The notes under the pieces: model-generated
Told to the model about the DNA's origin: nothing
What the model saw: only the letters and a program-made list of their open reading frames with translations
Database searches by the model: none
Position numbers and translations under genes: made by a program
Shown here: positions 34,302-42,866 of the stretch, piece by piece
Numbering within the stretch: the stretch's first letter is position 1
Layout: each line of letters starts with the position of its first letter
NCBI RefSeq assembly: GCF_022549775.1
Contig: NZ_JAKZGP010000046.1
Location: 1 to 42,892, forward strand
From: Belliella filtrata
Lineage (GTDB): Bacteria; Bacteroidota; Bacteroidia; Cytophagales; Cyclobacteriaceae
Length of the DNA: 42,892 nt
Reading direction: 5' to 3'

Positions 34302-35444
34302 ATGAAAAACTTAATACTTCCAATAATTGCCCTGGTACTGTATTCTTGTGGGAAAGATGAAGAACAGGGTCTCAGTATTGAAACCAACCTCTCATATTCC
34401 TTTGATACCGTGATGGTAGATGCTGGGGACAAGTTTTTGCATTTGAATGACAATCTTTACTTATCTGATCTTTCAGCTAATGAAAGGTATCTTTTCAATT
34501 GGAATAGAAATACCAACACCTTGGAGAAAATAGATCTCGATGAATTGAGGCTATTAAATACAGTAAACTTTGAAAAGGAAGGACCAAATGGAGTCGGAGC
34601 TTTCACATTTGATTTTGCCATAACACAAGATGATAATAGTCTTTTTTGGTCTTCCAAAAAAGGAGTATGGGATCAGAGTGGAGTACTTATTCGTGAATTA
34701 CCTATAGACAAGTTATTGGAAAATACGGAGCATACCGACGAAGTGATGTTGTCAAGACTCGTTCAAATTCCAAATGAGCCAGATAAGTACCTTACCTTTC
34801 ATAGAAAATGGAGGTCTCTTGATTTTTATTTCTTGATTTTTGATTTTTCTGATGACAGTTTCAGAAAGATAGAATTACCTGAACTGCAAAAGCTAGCTGA
34901 ATTCGAAATCACCTTGCTAAATGGAGGACAATGGATGGGTAGCTTCAATGCAGGAACCATGCAAACAGTCTATAATGATAAAATCATATTGGCTTTGAAT
35001 TCTTTCAACCAAGCTTACATCTATGACATGAAGGCGGATTCACTCTATTTCAAAACTTGGGACGGGCCAATGGTTGGCAGCAAACAAACTACCCAACTTC
35101 CAAAAGAAGTACCAGCTGAAGGAAAAGAGCGAGCCGAGGCTATAAGAAAAGCAAATGAAGAAATCAATTATGGTCCATTTCTTTGGGACATGAAAAATAA
35201 AAAGTACTACAGATTCTCAGTTAAAACAATCTACAGTGAAGAATTGACGGAGTTTGAAACTTATAAAGTCAGTGGTGCCGAAGTTTTCTTGAGCATTTTT
35301 GATAAAGACTTTGATCTCATTGCTGAGTCAAAAATACCGGAATTCCAGAATAGACCAACCAAGCACTTTGTCAAGGATGGCCAAATCTGGCTCTTTGAGA
35401 ATATAGACGATGAATTGGGATTTGTGAGGATGAAAATCAAGTAA
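34302..35444 (+). CDS. DUF4221-like lipoprotein, array member 5, with surface-export signal
   Basis: A 380-residue paralog and first of the second subfamily (5 and 6). Signal MKNLILPIIALVLYSC is followed by GKDEEQ, which fits the C-x-K-(D/E)-(D/E) lipoprotein export signal described in Capnocytophaga/Bacteroides, so surface display is likely. Shared motifs: SFDTVMVDAGDKFLHLND, FEKEGPNGVGAFTFD, YIYDMKADSLYFKTWDGP and the end HFVKDGQIWLFENIDDELG. An insert with Lys/Glu-rich sequence (PKEVPAEGKERAEAIRK) precedes the C-terminal blades. Confidence 0.82.
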   Translation: MKNLILPIIALVLYSCGKDEEQGLSIETNLSYSFDTVMVDAGDKFLHLNDNLYLSDLSANERYLFNWNRNTNTLEKIDLDELRLLNTVNFEKEGPNGVGAFTFDFAITQDDNSLFWSSKKGVWDQSGVLIRELPIDKLLENTEHTDEVMLSRLVQIPNEPDKYLTFHRKWRSLDFYFLIFDFSDDSFRKIELPELQKLAEFEITLLNGGQWMGSFNAGTMQTVYNDKIILALNSFNQAYIYDMKADSLYFKTWDGPMVGSKQTTQLPKEVPAEGKERAEAIRKANEEINYGPFLWDMKNKKYYRFSVKTIYSEELTEFETYKVSGAEVFLSIFDKDFDLIAESKIPEFQNRPTKHFVKDGQIWLFENIDDELGFVRMKIK

Positions 35445-35461
35445 AAATTAAATAGCTAGAA

Positions 35462-36607
35462 ATGCAAAACCTAATTCTCCTATTTGCTTTTATATTATTG
35501 ATTTCATGTGGAGGCAATAGAGATTCTAATAGAGAAATTACGATTCTGACCGAACTTACCTATTCCTTTGACACAGTTATGGTAGATACTGGAGATGAAT
35601 TTTTGAATTTGAATGATAGGCTTCTATTTTCAGATCTTTCTAATGATAGAAAATACTTTTTCAATTGGAATCGCAGTGCCTTTACCATTGAGAAAATTAA
35701 CCTTGACGAGCTCAAGCTAGTGGATAATATCAAATATGAAAAAGAAGGGCCTGACGGGGTAGGTTTATATGTTAGATACATCGCTAGTAGTCCAGATGGC
35801 AATATCATATTTTGGTCTTATGAAAAAAAAGGGATCTGGGATCATCAAGGTAAGCTTATTCGTGACTTATCAATAGAAAGTATTCTGAAAGATTCAGATT
35901 TTCCTGAAGATTTTGAGTTGTTTCAAATCACCCAATTCCCAAATGAGCAGGATAAGTTTCTGACATTGTATGATGAATGGGATACCAACACAATAAGTCT
36001 CCTGATTTTTGATTTTTCCGATGCCAGTTTCAAAAAGATAGATCTTCCAGAAATAAATAAATCCACTGAATTTTATTCAGAGATTTTATTTAATGGTTCT
36101 AAGGTTGGGCGCTTAAATAAAGATGTAGAATATACAGTCGATCAGAATAAGACAATCATTATATCAAACGCTTATAATTATGCGTATATCTATGATATTG
36201 TCACGGATTCTTTATCATTTAAGGCTTGGGACGGCCCATTGGTTGGAGACAAAAAGAGGTTTCAGTATCCAAAAGAAGTTGAATATGAAAAACTGTGGGA
36301 ATCTGTTAGATTATCAGAAGAGGATATCAACTTTGGGGGTTTTAATTGGGATGAAAAAAATAGATTATATTATCGTTTTGCTGTAAAAACAATTTTTGGA
36401 GAAGAGAAGTACGACTATGGCGCATTTAAGCCAATTGGTGCGGAAGTTTACCTCAGCATTTTTGATGAAGATTTTAACCTCATCGCAGAATCAAAAATAC
36501 CTGAATTCCAGAATAAACCAACCAAGCACTTTGTCAAAGATGGCCAAATCTGGCTTTTTGAAAATATAGACGATGAAATGGGCTTTGTGAGGATGACCAT
36601 AAACTAA
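35462..36607 (+). CDS. DUF4221-like lipoprotein, array member 6
   Basis: A 381-residue paralog with lipid Cys16 (ILLISCGGNRDSN). It pairs with member 5: SFDTVMVDTGDEFLNLND, YEKEGPDGVGLYVRYI, SLSFKAWDGPLVGDKK and the almost identical 3' end (ESKIPEFQNKPTKHFVKDGQ). Asn of the EGPNGVG motif is Asp here. The spacer before it (17 bp) contains ATTAAATAGCTA as in the spacer before member 2. The last 60 bp belong to the 196-bp repeat that recurs at the end of member 7. Confidence 0.82.
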   Translation: MQNLILLFAFILLISCGGNRDSNREITILTELTYSFDTVMVDTGDEFLNLNDRLLFSDLSNDRKYFFNWNRSAFTIEKINLDELKLVDNIKYEKEGPDGVGLYVRYIASSPDGNIIFWSYEKKGIWDHQGKLIRDLSIESILKDSDFPEDFELFQITQFPNEQDKFLTLYDEWDTNTISLLIFDFSDASFKKIDLPEINKSTEFYSEILFNGSKVGRLNKDVEYTVDQNKTIIISNAYNYAYIYDIVTDSLSFKAWDGPLVGDKKRFQYPKEVEYEKLWESVRLSEEDINFGGFNWDEKNRLYYRFAVKTIFGEEKYDYGAFKPIGAEVYLSIFDEDFNLIAESKIPEFQNKPTKHFVKDGQIWLFENIDDEMGFVRMTIN

Positions 36608-36743
36608 TATAAAGATGAAAAAAAATATAATTGCATTGATTTCAGGGCTGATCTTGGTAACAGCTTGCTCTACTGAGAAAAACAAATCTCTGGAGAGCTT
36701 TGAGTTTAACTTGACTATGGATACAGTTGTGGTAGATGCTGGA
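36548..36743 (+). repeat. 196-bp direct repeat, copy A (member 6/7 junction)
   Basis: Spans the 3' end of member 6, the 7-bp spacer and the 5' end of member 7. It aligns without gaps to 37701-37896 (offset 1153 bp) with 9 differences by hand count, about 95% identity. Confidence 0.88.
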
Positions 36744-37760
36744 AATGAGATTATCAATTTGGTTTACGGACTTAGTAGCCCAGCACTTTCAAAAGATAGA
36801 AAGTATTTGTACCACTATACACATGGTCAAGCCACTTTTGATAAAATAAATTTAGAAACACTAGAACTAGAAAAAACCATAAAGTTTGAAAAAGATGGGC
36901 CAAATAGCATTGGTTCCTACATTGGAGGATACTCCATCACACCAGAGAACAACTTCATGATCTGGTCCTATGGACTCTATGCCATTTTCAGTCCAACAGG
37001 AGAGAAAATCAAAGACCTAGAGTTGGATAAAATTGCTAATGAAGAACTGAATGGAAATGGATCATTCCCGATCCGACTGATTGAAATACCTGGTAAACCA
37101 AATGAAATTTATGGTTTTTTTGTACAGTGGAATGACAATGAATATTACCTCATTAAGTTTGATTTGGAAAATAGAAGTTACAAAAGAATATCTCTTCCAT
37201 TTCCTGAAAAACTCAATGATTTTAGGATGGAAATTGAGTACAATGGACAGGCAGCAGGAGGCTATCACCCTAGCTCTCCCCGTCCAATTATAGTAGAAGA
37301 TAAGATCATTTTCACTACCACCGCATTCAATGAAGCATACATTTTTGATACCGCTATAGATTCCTTAATTACCAAAAGTTGGGAGAGTTCACTGACCGGC
37401 AACAAAAACGAAGCGAAGCTTCCTAAAATCGCGCAAATGGAAGAGGCAGAAGAACATACTAGGAAATTTTCAGAGTCTATAAATTTCTCGATGCCTCAAT
37501 GGGATCCGATAAGTAAGCAATATGTACGATTATCTCATAAAACAGCCTTTAGCGAAGAGAAGGATGAAAATGGCAGGTTAACTGAATCAAGTGCTATAGT
37601 CTACCTAACACTAATGGATAAGGACTTAAATATCATCAAAGAAACCATATTGGAAGGCTACACCAAAACTCCTCCAAGCCATTTCTATATCGATAACACC
37701 ATCTGGCTCTTTGAAAATATAGACGATGAATTGGGCTTTGTGAGGATGACCATAAACTAA
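36615..37760 (+). CDS. DUF4221-like lipoprotein, array member 7
   Basis: A 381-residue paralog, third subfamily. Signal peptide MKKNIIALISGLILVTAC (Cys18) then STEKNKSLESFEFNLTMDTV. It keeps FEKDGPNSIGSYIGGY, FNEAYIFDTAIDSLITKSWE, the Lys/Glu-rich insert (PKIAQMEEAEEHTRKFSES) and the end WLFENIDDELGFVRM. Its first 129 bp are nearly identical to those of member 8, and its end to that of member 6. A 7-bp spacer (tataaag) separates it from member 6 and again from member 8. Confidence 0.82.
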   Translation: MKKNIIALISGLILVTACSTEKNKSLESFEFNLTMDTVVVDAGNEIINLVYGLSSPALSKDRKYLYHYTHGQATFDKINLETLELEKTIKFEKDGPNSIGSYIGGYSITPENNFMIWSYGLYAIFSPTGEKIKDLELDKIANEELNGNGSFPIRLIEIPGKPNEIYGFFVQWNDNEYYLIKFDLENRSYKRISLPFPEKLNDFRMEIEYNGQAAGGYHPSSPRPIIVEDKIIFTTTAFNEAYIFDTAIDSLITKSWESSLTGNKNEAKLPKIAQMEEAEEHTRKFSESINFSMPQWDPISKQYVRLSHKTAFSEEKDENGRLTESSAIVYLTLMDKDLNIIKETILEGYTKTPPSHFYIDNTIWLFENIDDELGFVRMTIN

Positions 37761-37896
37761 TATAAAGATGAAAAAAATTATAATTGGATTGATTTCAGGG
37801 CTGATCTTAGTGACAGCTTGCTCTACTGAGAAAAACAAATCTCTGGAGAGCTATGAGTTTAACTTGACTATGGATACAGTAGTGGTCGATGCTGGA
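37701..37896 (+). repeat. 196-bp direct repeat, copy B (member 7/8 junction)
   Basis: Second copy of the junction repeat, covering the end of member 7, the spacer tataaag and the start of member 8. The pair encloses exactly one repeat unit, as left by an unequal crossover. Confidence 0.88.
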
Positions 37897-38898
37897 GAAG
37901 GGCATATTGATTTACGATATGGACTCAGCTATCCCGAGCTTTCAAATGAGGGAAAATTTCTCTTTAATTATGTTTTTAATTCATCCAAGTTTGATAAAAT
38001 CAATTTAGAGACATTGACCCTAGAAAAAACACTTCAATTTGAGAGAGAAGGGCCTAATGGGATGGGATCCTATATTGGTGGCTATTCCTTGACATCTGAT
38101 GAGCAAATTATGATCTGGTCCTATGGGCTCAACGCAGTTTTTGACCAGACGGGTAAAAAAATTAAGGATCTAAACCTAGATAAGTTTGGACCACAAGAAA
38201 TTAAAGGTGCATCATCCTTTCCTATGGGATTGGTCGAACACCCTAATGATCCCTCACAGATTTTTGGTGTTTATATCAAAAGCGAACCAAAAGAATTTTT
38301 TATCATGAAATTTGATTTGGAAAAAGAAACTTATCATAAAATTCCATTACCTGAGACAGAAAAGCTTGATGAATTTCACATGGAATTTACCTCTGGTGGT
38401 GCGTTTCGTGTCGCTCCTTTTCCAATATTCAACGCTGGAAGAATTATTATGACCAATGATGCTTTCAATGAAGCTTATGTTTATGATATGTCCTTAGATT
38501 CTTTGTATTTGATTCCTTGGGATAGCAAGCTTACAGGTAATAAAAATGAAACTGAAATGCCCTCAAAAGTGGATATAGAAAAAGGTATGGTCTTCAGAAG
38601 AAAGTTTTTTGAGTCCATAAACTTTATGACTCCAAAATGGGATCCGGTTTCTCAACAATTTGTCCGATTGTCCTTCAAAAACAAGTATGAGGAAGAGCCA
38701 GATGAATATGGAAATCCAAAATTCTTAAGATCAGAAGTTTTTTTAACCCTTTTGGATAAAAATCTAAAAATCATTAAAGAAACAAAATTAGAGCATTACA
38801 CTAAGGAACCATCAAGATATTTCTTTTTAAACAATACCATTTGGCTTTATGAAAACATTGACGATGAATTGGGATTTGTAAGGATTAAACTTGATTGA
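37768..38898 (+). CDS. DUF4221-like lipoprotein, array member 8
   Basis: A 376-residue paralog and last gene of the array. Signal MKKIIIGLISGLILVTAC (Cys18) and the following STEKNKSLESYEFNL match member 7 at both protein and DNA level, while the rest diverges. It keeps FEREGPNGMGSYIGGY, DAFNEAYVYDMSLDSLYLIPW and the end WLYENIDDELGFVRIKLD. After the stop there is a short inverted repeat (TAGCTT-ATA-AAGCTA), a weak terminator candidate. Confidence 0.82.
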   Translation: MKKIIIGLISGLILVTACSTEKNKSLESYEFNLTMDTVVVDAGEGHIDLRYGLSYPELSNEGKFLFNYVFNSSKFDKINLETLTLEKTLQFEREGPNGMGSYIGGYSLTSDEQIMIWSYGLNAVFDQTGKKIKDLNLDKFGPQEIKGASSFPMGLVEHPNDPSQIFGVYIKSEPKEFFIMKFDLEKETYHKIPLPETEKLDEFHMEFTSGGAFRVAPFPIFNAGRIIMTNDAFNEAYVYDMSLDSLYLIPWDSKLTGNKNETEMPSKVDIEKGMVFRRKFFESINFMTPKWDPVSQQFVRLSFKNKYEEEPDEYGNPKFLRSEVFLTLLDKNLKIIKETKLEHYTKEPSRYFFLNNTIWLYENIDDELGFVRIKLD

Positions 38899-39205
38899 TA
38901 GCTTATAAAGCTACACCGAACATTTTTGTCTATTGTACGGCTTGCTGTCCGATGAGGGGACGGTTGCGAACTTATTTTAAAGCAAATACCTGAATATTCA
39001 AATATAATAACCTTAAAATCAATAGCTTACAATACTTAGTGTATTGATGGCATTAAATTTTCAATCGCTTCTGAGTCTCAATATCTCAATGCTGACCACT
39101 TGTTTTCGATCAAATTCTGTAATTTGAGATAAAATTTATCAAAGGTTCAGTCCATTGCTACATATTCCAGTTCAGTAGCGTGGATTACATTTAACCCAAA
39201 TATTA
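38899..39205. other. gap between the lipoprotein array and the tricorn protease gene
   Basis: 307 bp without a gene. Holds a weak hairpin right after member 8 (38898-38912), and a possible promoter at 39100-39126 (TTG, 17 bases, TAATTTG) about 80 bp before the protease ATG; spacing is 2 bases short of the Bacteroidota ideal. The G+C-rich stretch 38937-38968 is unlike its surroundings but was not identified. Confidence 0.4.
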
Positions 39206-42200
39206 ATGAAAAGACTGTTATTATTGATTCTATCACTATCCCCAATTGCTTCGGCATTGGCGCAATTGGATGCTAGCCTGATGCGACATCCAGATGTTTC
39301 AGACACCCATATTGTATTCTGCTATGGAGATGATATTTGGTTGGTCGCTAAAGAAGGCGGTACTGCACACCGTCTTACTTCCCCGGAAGGCCCAGAAATG
39401 TATCCCAAGTTCTCTCCAGATGGAAACCAAATAGCCTTTACAGCTAACTACAATGGCAACAATGATATTTACGTCATGCCTTCCACTGGTGGAATTCCAA
39501 AACGCTTGACATATCATGGGATGTCTGACCTTGTACTAGGGTGGACACCTGATGGCAAGTCTGTCCTTTTTTCCTCAGGTCGTGAAAGTGGCAAAGAGAG
39601 GTTTTCACAGTTCTACACCGTACCAGTGACAGGAGGGCATCCCTCTAAGCTTGCAGTACCTTATGGAGAGTTTGGATCATTTTCTCCTAATGGAAAATCT
39701 ATCGCCTACACAGATAGAAGTAGGGTAAATAGAAATTGGAAAAGATACAGAGGTGGGACAGCTCCTGATATCACAGTTTTCAACTTGGAAAACCTTCAAA
39801 CAGAAAACATCACTTCAAATGATGCCAACGATGAACTTCCTATGTGGATCGATGATGCTATCTTCTACATGTCCGACAATGGGCCAGAAGGACGAAACAA
39901 CCTTTGGAAATATGATATCAAAGGCAAAAATCATAGTCAATTGACTTCATTTGAGGACTTTGACATCACTTTCCCTTCTAACAGCACCAAAGAAATCGTA
40001 TTCGAGGCAGGTGGCAAACTTTACCTTTACAATATTGCCTCTTCAAGAAGCAAAGAGATTCCAGTCAAAGTTATTTCTGATCAAAAAGCACTCATGCCAA
40101 TCCTTACAAATGCCTCTGATTACATGCAATCTGCAAGCATTTCACCTGATGGCAAGCGAGTATTGGTATCAGCACGTGGTGATGTTTTCAACTTACCTGC
40201 AAGTGAAGGGTTTATCACCAATGAGACCACTACAAGTGGCGTTGCAGAAAGGTATCCTTCTTGGTCTCCAGATGGTAGACTATTGGCCTATTGGTCAGAT
40301 GCCTCAGGGGAATACCAACTTCATGTCAAAGATTTAGAAAAGAAATCTACCAAAGAGCTTACCTCATTCAAAAAAGGGTTTTACTACAATATCTACTGGT
40401 CACCAGACAGTAAAAAGATTGTTACGATCAATCAGGCCATGGAAATCATGATGATTGAGATCAACAGTGGTGCTGCAAAAGTCATTGACAAAGGCAAATA
40501 CATGTTTGAAGGTAACCTACAAGGGTTTGAAGTAAATTGGTCTCCAGACAGTAGATATGTTGTCTACAGCATGTCTAAGCAAAATAGAGCAACTTCAGAA
40601 ATTTACCTATACGAACTAGCCAGTAATAAAGTCAGTCAGATTACTTCTGGCTTTTATGCAGACAATTCACCAGTATTCAGTAGAGACGGTAAGTACCTCT
40701 TCTTCACTACCAACAGAAATTTTGACCCACTGTATTCTGACATAGACAACACTTTCATCTATCCAAATACCACTGGAATAGCTGTTGGTACTGTTGCGAA
40801 ATCAGTTCCTTCACTGCTCACATTGAAGAATGATACCCAAGAGGTGAAAAAAGATGGCGATGATGATAAGAAAAAAGAAGATGATAAGAAGGACGAAGGC
40901 AAAGTTGATAAAATAACTTTTGAAGTTGAAGGTTTTGAAGAGAGGCTTGAGATGCTAGACATTGAAGTAGGTAATATTGCATCATTGGCAACCACCAAAG
41001 ACAAGCTGATATACTTGAGGTATCCAAATTCAGGAAGTGCATCTGGAACAACCTCAAAGCTGGAGTTCTATGATTTTGAAGAAGAAGAATCCAAGACAAT
41101 CATGGAACGTGTAGGTAGCTACCAATTATCCGCCAATGGCAACAAACTCCTCGTAAGCTCAAGAGGCCAATGGGGAGTGATAGACCCAGCTCCTGGAAAA
41201 AACATAGAAGATGCTGTACCTACCAAGGACATGAAGATAGCTGTAGTTCCGGCAGAAGAATGGAAACAAATCTTCCATGAAGTATGGAGGCTCGAAAGAG
41301 ACTACTTCTACGACTCTACCATGCATGGTGTAGACTGGGATAGCATGAAAACAAAATATGGCAACCTAGTCACTCAAGCTACTTCTAGAAGAGATGTCAA
41401 CAGCATCATCGGAAACTTGATAGCTGAACTCAATGCTTCACATACATATGTAAGTGGTGGAAGTATGGAAAGTGCCAGTAGCATCAATGTGGGTTACCTT
41501 GGAGCTGATTTTTCTTTTGAAAATGGTGCCTACAGAATCAAAAAAATCATCAAAGGTGCGCCCTGGGATCTTGAAGTGAGGTCTCCATTACAAAAGCCTG
41601 GTGTTGATATCAAAGAGGGTGACTACATTCTTGAAATCAATGGTCAAACTTTAGACAATGAGAATTCTATCTATGCTGCGCTTCAAGGGCTCGCAAATAA
41701 AACTGTTCAACTCACTGTAAATGGTAGTCCAAATACTTCAGGAGCTAGAAAAGTCTTGGTAAAGTCACTTTCCTCAGAAGCAAGATTGAGAAATCTAGCA
41801 TGGATCAATGGATTCAGGGAGCGTGTAGAAGAAGCAACTAATGGTAAGATAGGTTATATCTTTGTCCCAAGTACAGGAGTAGATGGACAGAATGAACTCT
41901 TCCGTCAATTCTACGGACAGATGAACAAAGAAGGATTTATCATCGATGAGCGATTCAACAACGGAGGGCAGATACCAGATAGATTTATCGAACTGCTTGA
42001 CAGGGGACCATTAGCGCACTGGGCAGTAAGAGATGGTGAAGACTGGGATTGGCCACCTTCAGGAAATTTTGGACCAAAAGTAATGCTCATCAATGGCTTC
42101 TCTGGTTCAGGTGGGGATGCTTTTCCAGATTATTTCAGAAAAAGAAACCTAGGACCACTCATAGGAACCAGAACATGGGGAGGGCTGATTGGAATCTCTG

Positions 42201-42445
42201 GTGCACCCGAACTCATAGATGGCGGCTCTGTAACAGTCCCGACTTTCAGGATGTATGATCCAAATGGCGAGTGGTTCAAAGAAGGTCACGGTGTAGACCC
42301 AGATATCGAAGTAGTAGAAGATTTTGGAAGCTTGGCCAAGGGTAAAGATGCGCAACTTGAAGCGGCAATTAAAGAAGTCTTGCGACTTCTAAACAGTTCA
42401 GAAGCTTATAAAAGACCAAATAGGCCAAAATATGAAGAGAGGTAG
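39206..42445 (+). CDS. tricorn-like S41 family peptidase, secreted
   Basis: A 1079-residue exported protease. Signal peptide MKRLLLLILSLSPIASALA. Residues about 20-330 and 330-545 hold two WD40-like (PD40) propellers with many SPDG/SPDS repeats. Then come a highly charged linker at about 549-570 (rich in Asp and Lys), a helical region, a PDZ domain near 765-860 and the S41 catalytic core. Expected catalytic residues are His746 (LNASHTYVSGG) and Ser968 in NGFSGSGGDAFPDYF. The Asp after the nucleophile in archaeal tricorn is Gly here, so specificity probably differs. It degrades peptides in the periplasm or outside. It has its own promoter region after the lipoprotein array. Confidence 0.93.
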   Translation: MKRLLLLILSLSPIASALAQLDASLMRHPDVSDTHIVFCYGDDIWLVAKEGGTAHRLTSPEGPEMYPKFSPDGNQIAFTANYNGNNDIYVMPSTGGIPKRLTYHGMSDLVLGWTPDGKSVLFSSGRESGKERFSQFYTVPVTGGHPSKLAVPYGEFGSFSPNGKSIAYTDRSRVNRNWKRYRGGTAPDITVFNLENLQTENITSNDANDELPMWIDDAIFYMSDNGPEGRNNLWKYDIKGKNHSQLTSFEDFDITFPSNSTKEIVFEAGGKLYLYNIASSRSKEIPVKVISDQKALMPILTNASDYMQSASISPDGKRVLVSARGDVFNLPASEGFITNETTTSGVAERYPSWSPDGRLLAYWSDASGEYQLHVKDLEKKSTKELTSFKKGFYYNIYWSPDSKKIVTINQAMEIMMIEINSGAAKVIDKGKYMFEGNLQGFEVNWSPDSRYVVYSMSKQNRATSEIYLYELASNKVSQITSGFYADNSPVFSRDGKYLFFTTNRNFDPLYSDIDNTFIYPNTTGIAVGTVAKSVPSLLTLKNDTQEVKKDGDDDKKKEDDKKDEGKVDKITFEVEGFEERLEMLDIEVGNIASLATTKDKLIYLRYPNSGSASGTTSKLEFYDFEEEESKTIMERVGSYQLSANGNKLLVSSRGQWGVIDPAPGKNIEDAVPTKDMKIAVVPAEEWKQIFHEVWRLERDYFYDSTMHGVDWDSMKTKYGNLVTQATSRRDVNSIIGNLIAELNASHTYVSGGSMESASSINVGYLGADFSFENGAYRIKKIIKGAPWDLEVRSPLQKPGVDIKEGDYILEINGQTLDNENSIYAALQGLANKTVQLTVNGSPNTSGARKVLVKSLSSEARLRNLAWINGFRERVEEATNGKIGYIFVPSTGVDGQNELFRQFYGQMNKEGFIIDERFNNGGQIPDRFIELLDRGPLAHWAVRDGEDWDWPPSGNFGPKVMLINGFSGSGGDAFPDYFRKRNLGPLIGTRTWGGLIGISGAPELIDGGSVTVPTFRMYDPNGEWFKEGHGVDPDIEVVEDFGSLAKGKDAQLEAAIKEVLRLLNSSEAYKRPNRPKYEER

Positions 42446-42562
42446 TTTGAGAACACAGTTTAATGTTGTTTACTTAAGCTAAGAAGACTTGACCGGTTAG
42501 GCCAACGTATTGGGGTTTATCTCACACATGGGCTATTTGAAGGAAAACAGGGCAGTTCTAAT

Positions 42563-42580
42563 CTAAACGACATTGAATCA
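42563..42580 (+). repeat. 18-bp dispersed repeat, right copy
   Basis: Exact copy of 107-124; lies 31 bp before a terminator palindrome. Confidence 0.55.
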
Positions 42581-42611
42581 CAATTCTTGAACTTGATTTG
42601 GTAGTAAAATT

Positions 42612-42651
42612 TGAAAAGCCTCCTTTCATCATTTGATAGGAGGCTTTTCTA
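42612..42651. terminator. terminator downstream of the tricorn-like gene
   Basis: GAAAAGCCTCCT and AGGAGGCTTTTC form a perfect 12-bp stem around a 13-base loop, with A and T runs suited to both strands. It lies about 170 bp after the protease stop. Confidence 0.8.
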
Positions 42652-42826
42652 TGCTATTATACAAAATCTCTAAAGTTTTCCCTTTTAATAGTTTCACTTT
42701 GATAGTTTCTTTAAGAATTCTTGGTAACATATTTCTTTCAATTCCCCAAATACAATATAATTCAGCAGCAATTCCGATTTTAAATAATTGAAGTAGTTTG
42801 ATCAATTTGCTTTAGAAAATAGACAT

Positions 42827-42866
42827 AGGATTCCCATGACCCTGTTTCCAGGGAATTCTTTTTTTT
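42827..42866 (+). terminator. second terminator-like hairpin at the right edge
   Basis: AGGATTCCC and GGGAATTCT pair over 9 bp (one G-U), followed by T8. An inner alternative stem CCCTG/CAGGG competes with it. No plus-strand gene precedes it closely, so its purpose is unclear. Confidence 0.5.

Noticed and set aside
29705-38898. Possible CRISPR or short tandem repeat array
   Set aside because: The periodicity is about 1.15 kb and is due to paralogous genes; there are no short regularly spaced repeats.
38937-38968. G+C-rich patch after the array as an insertion sequence remnant or small RNA
   Set aside because: No inverted ends, target duplication or stable fold could be shown by eye.
42629-42805. 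58-codon minus-strand frame with TTG start
   Set aside because: No family, poor start, and its end lies inside the terminator stem at 42612-42651; kept only as a note in the edge region.
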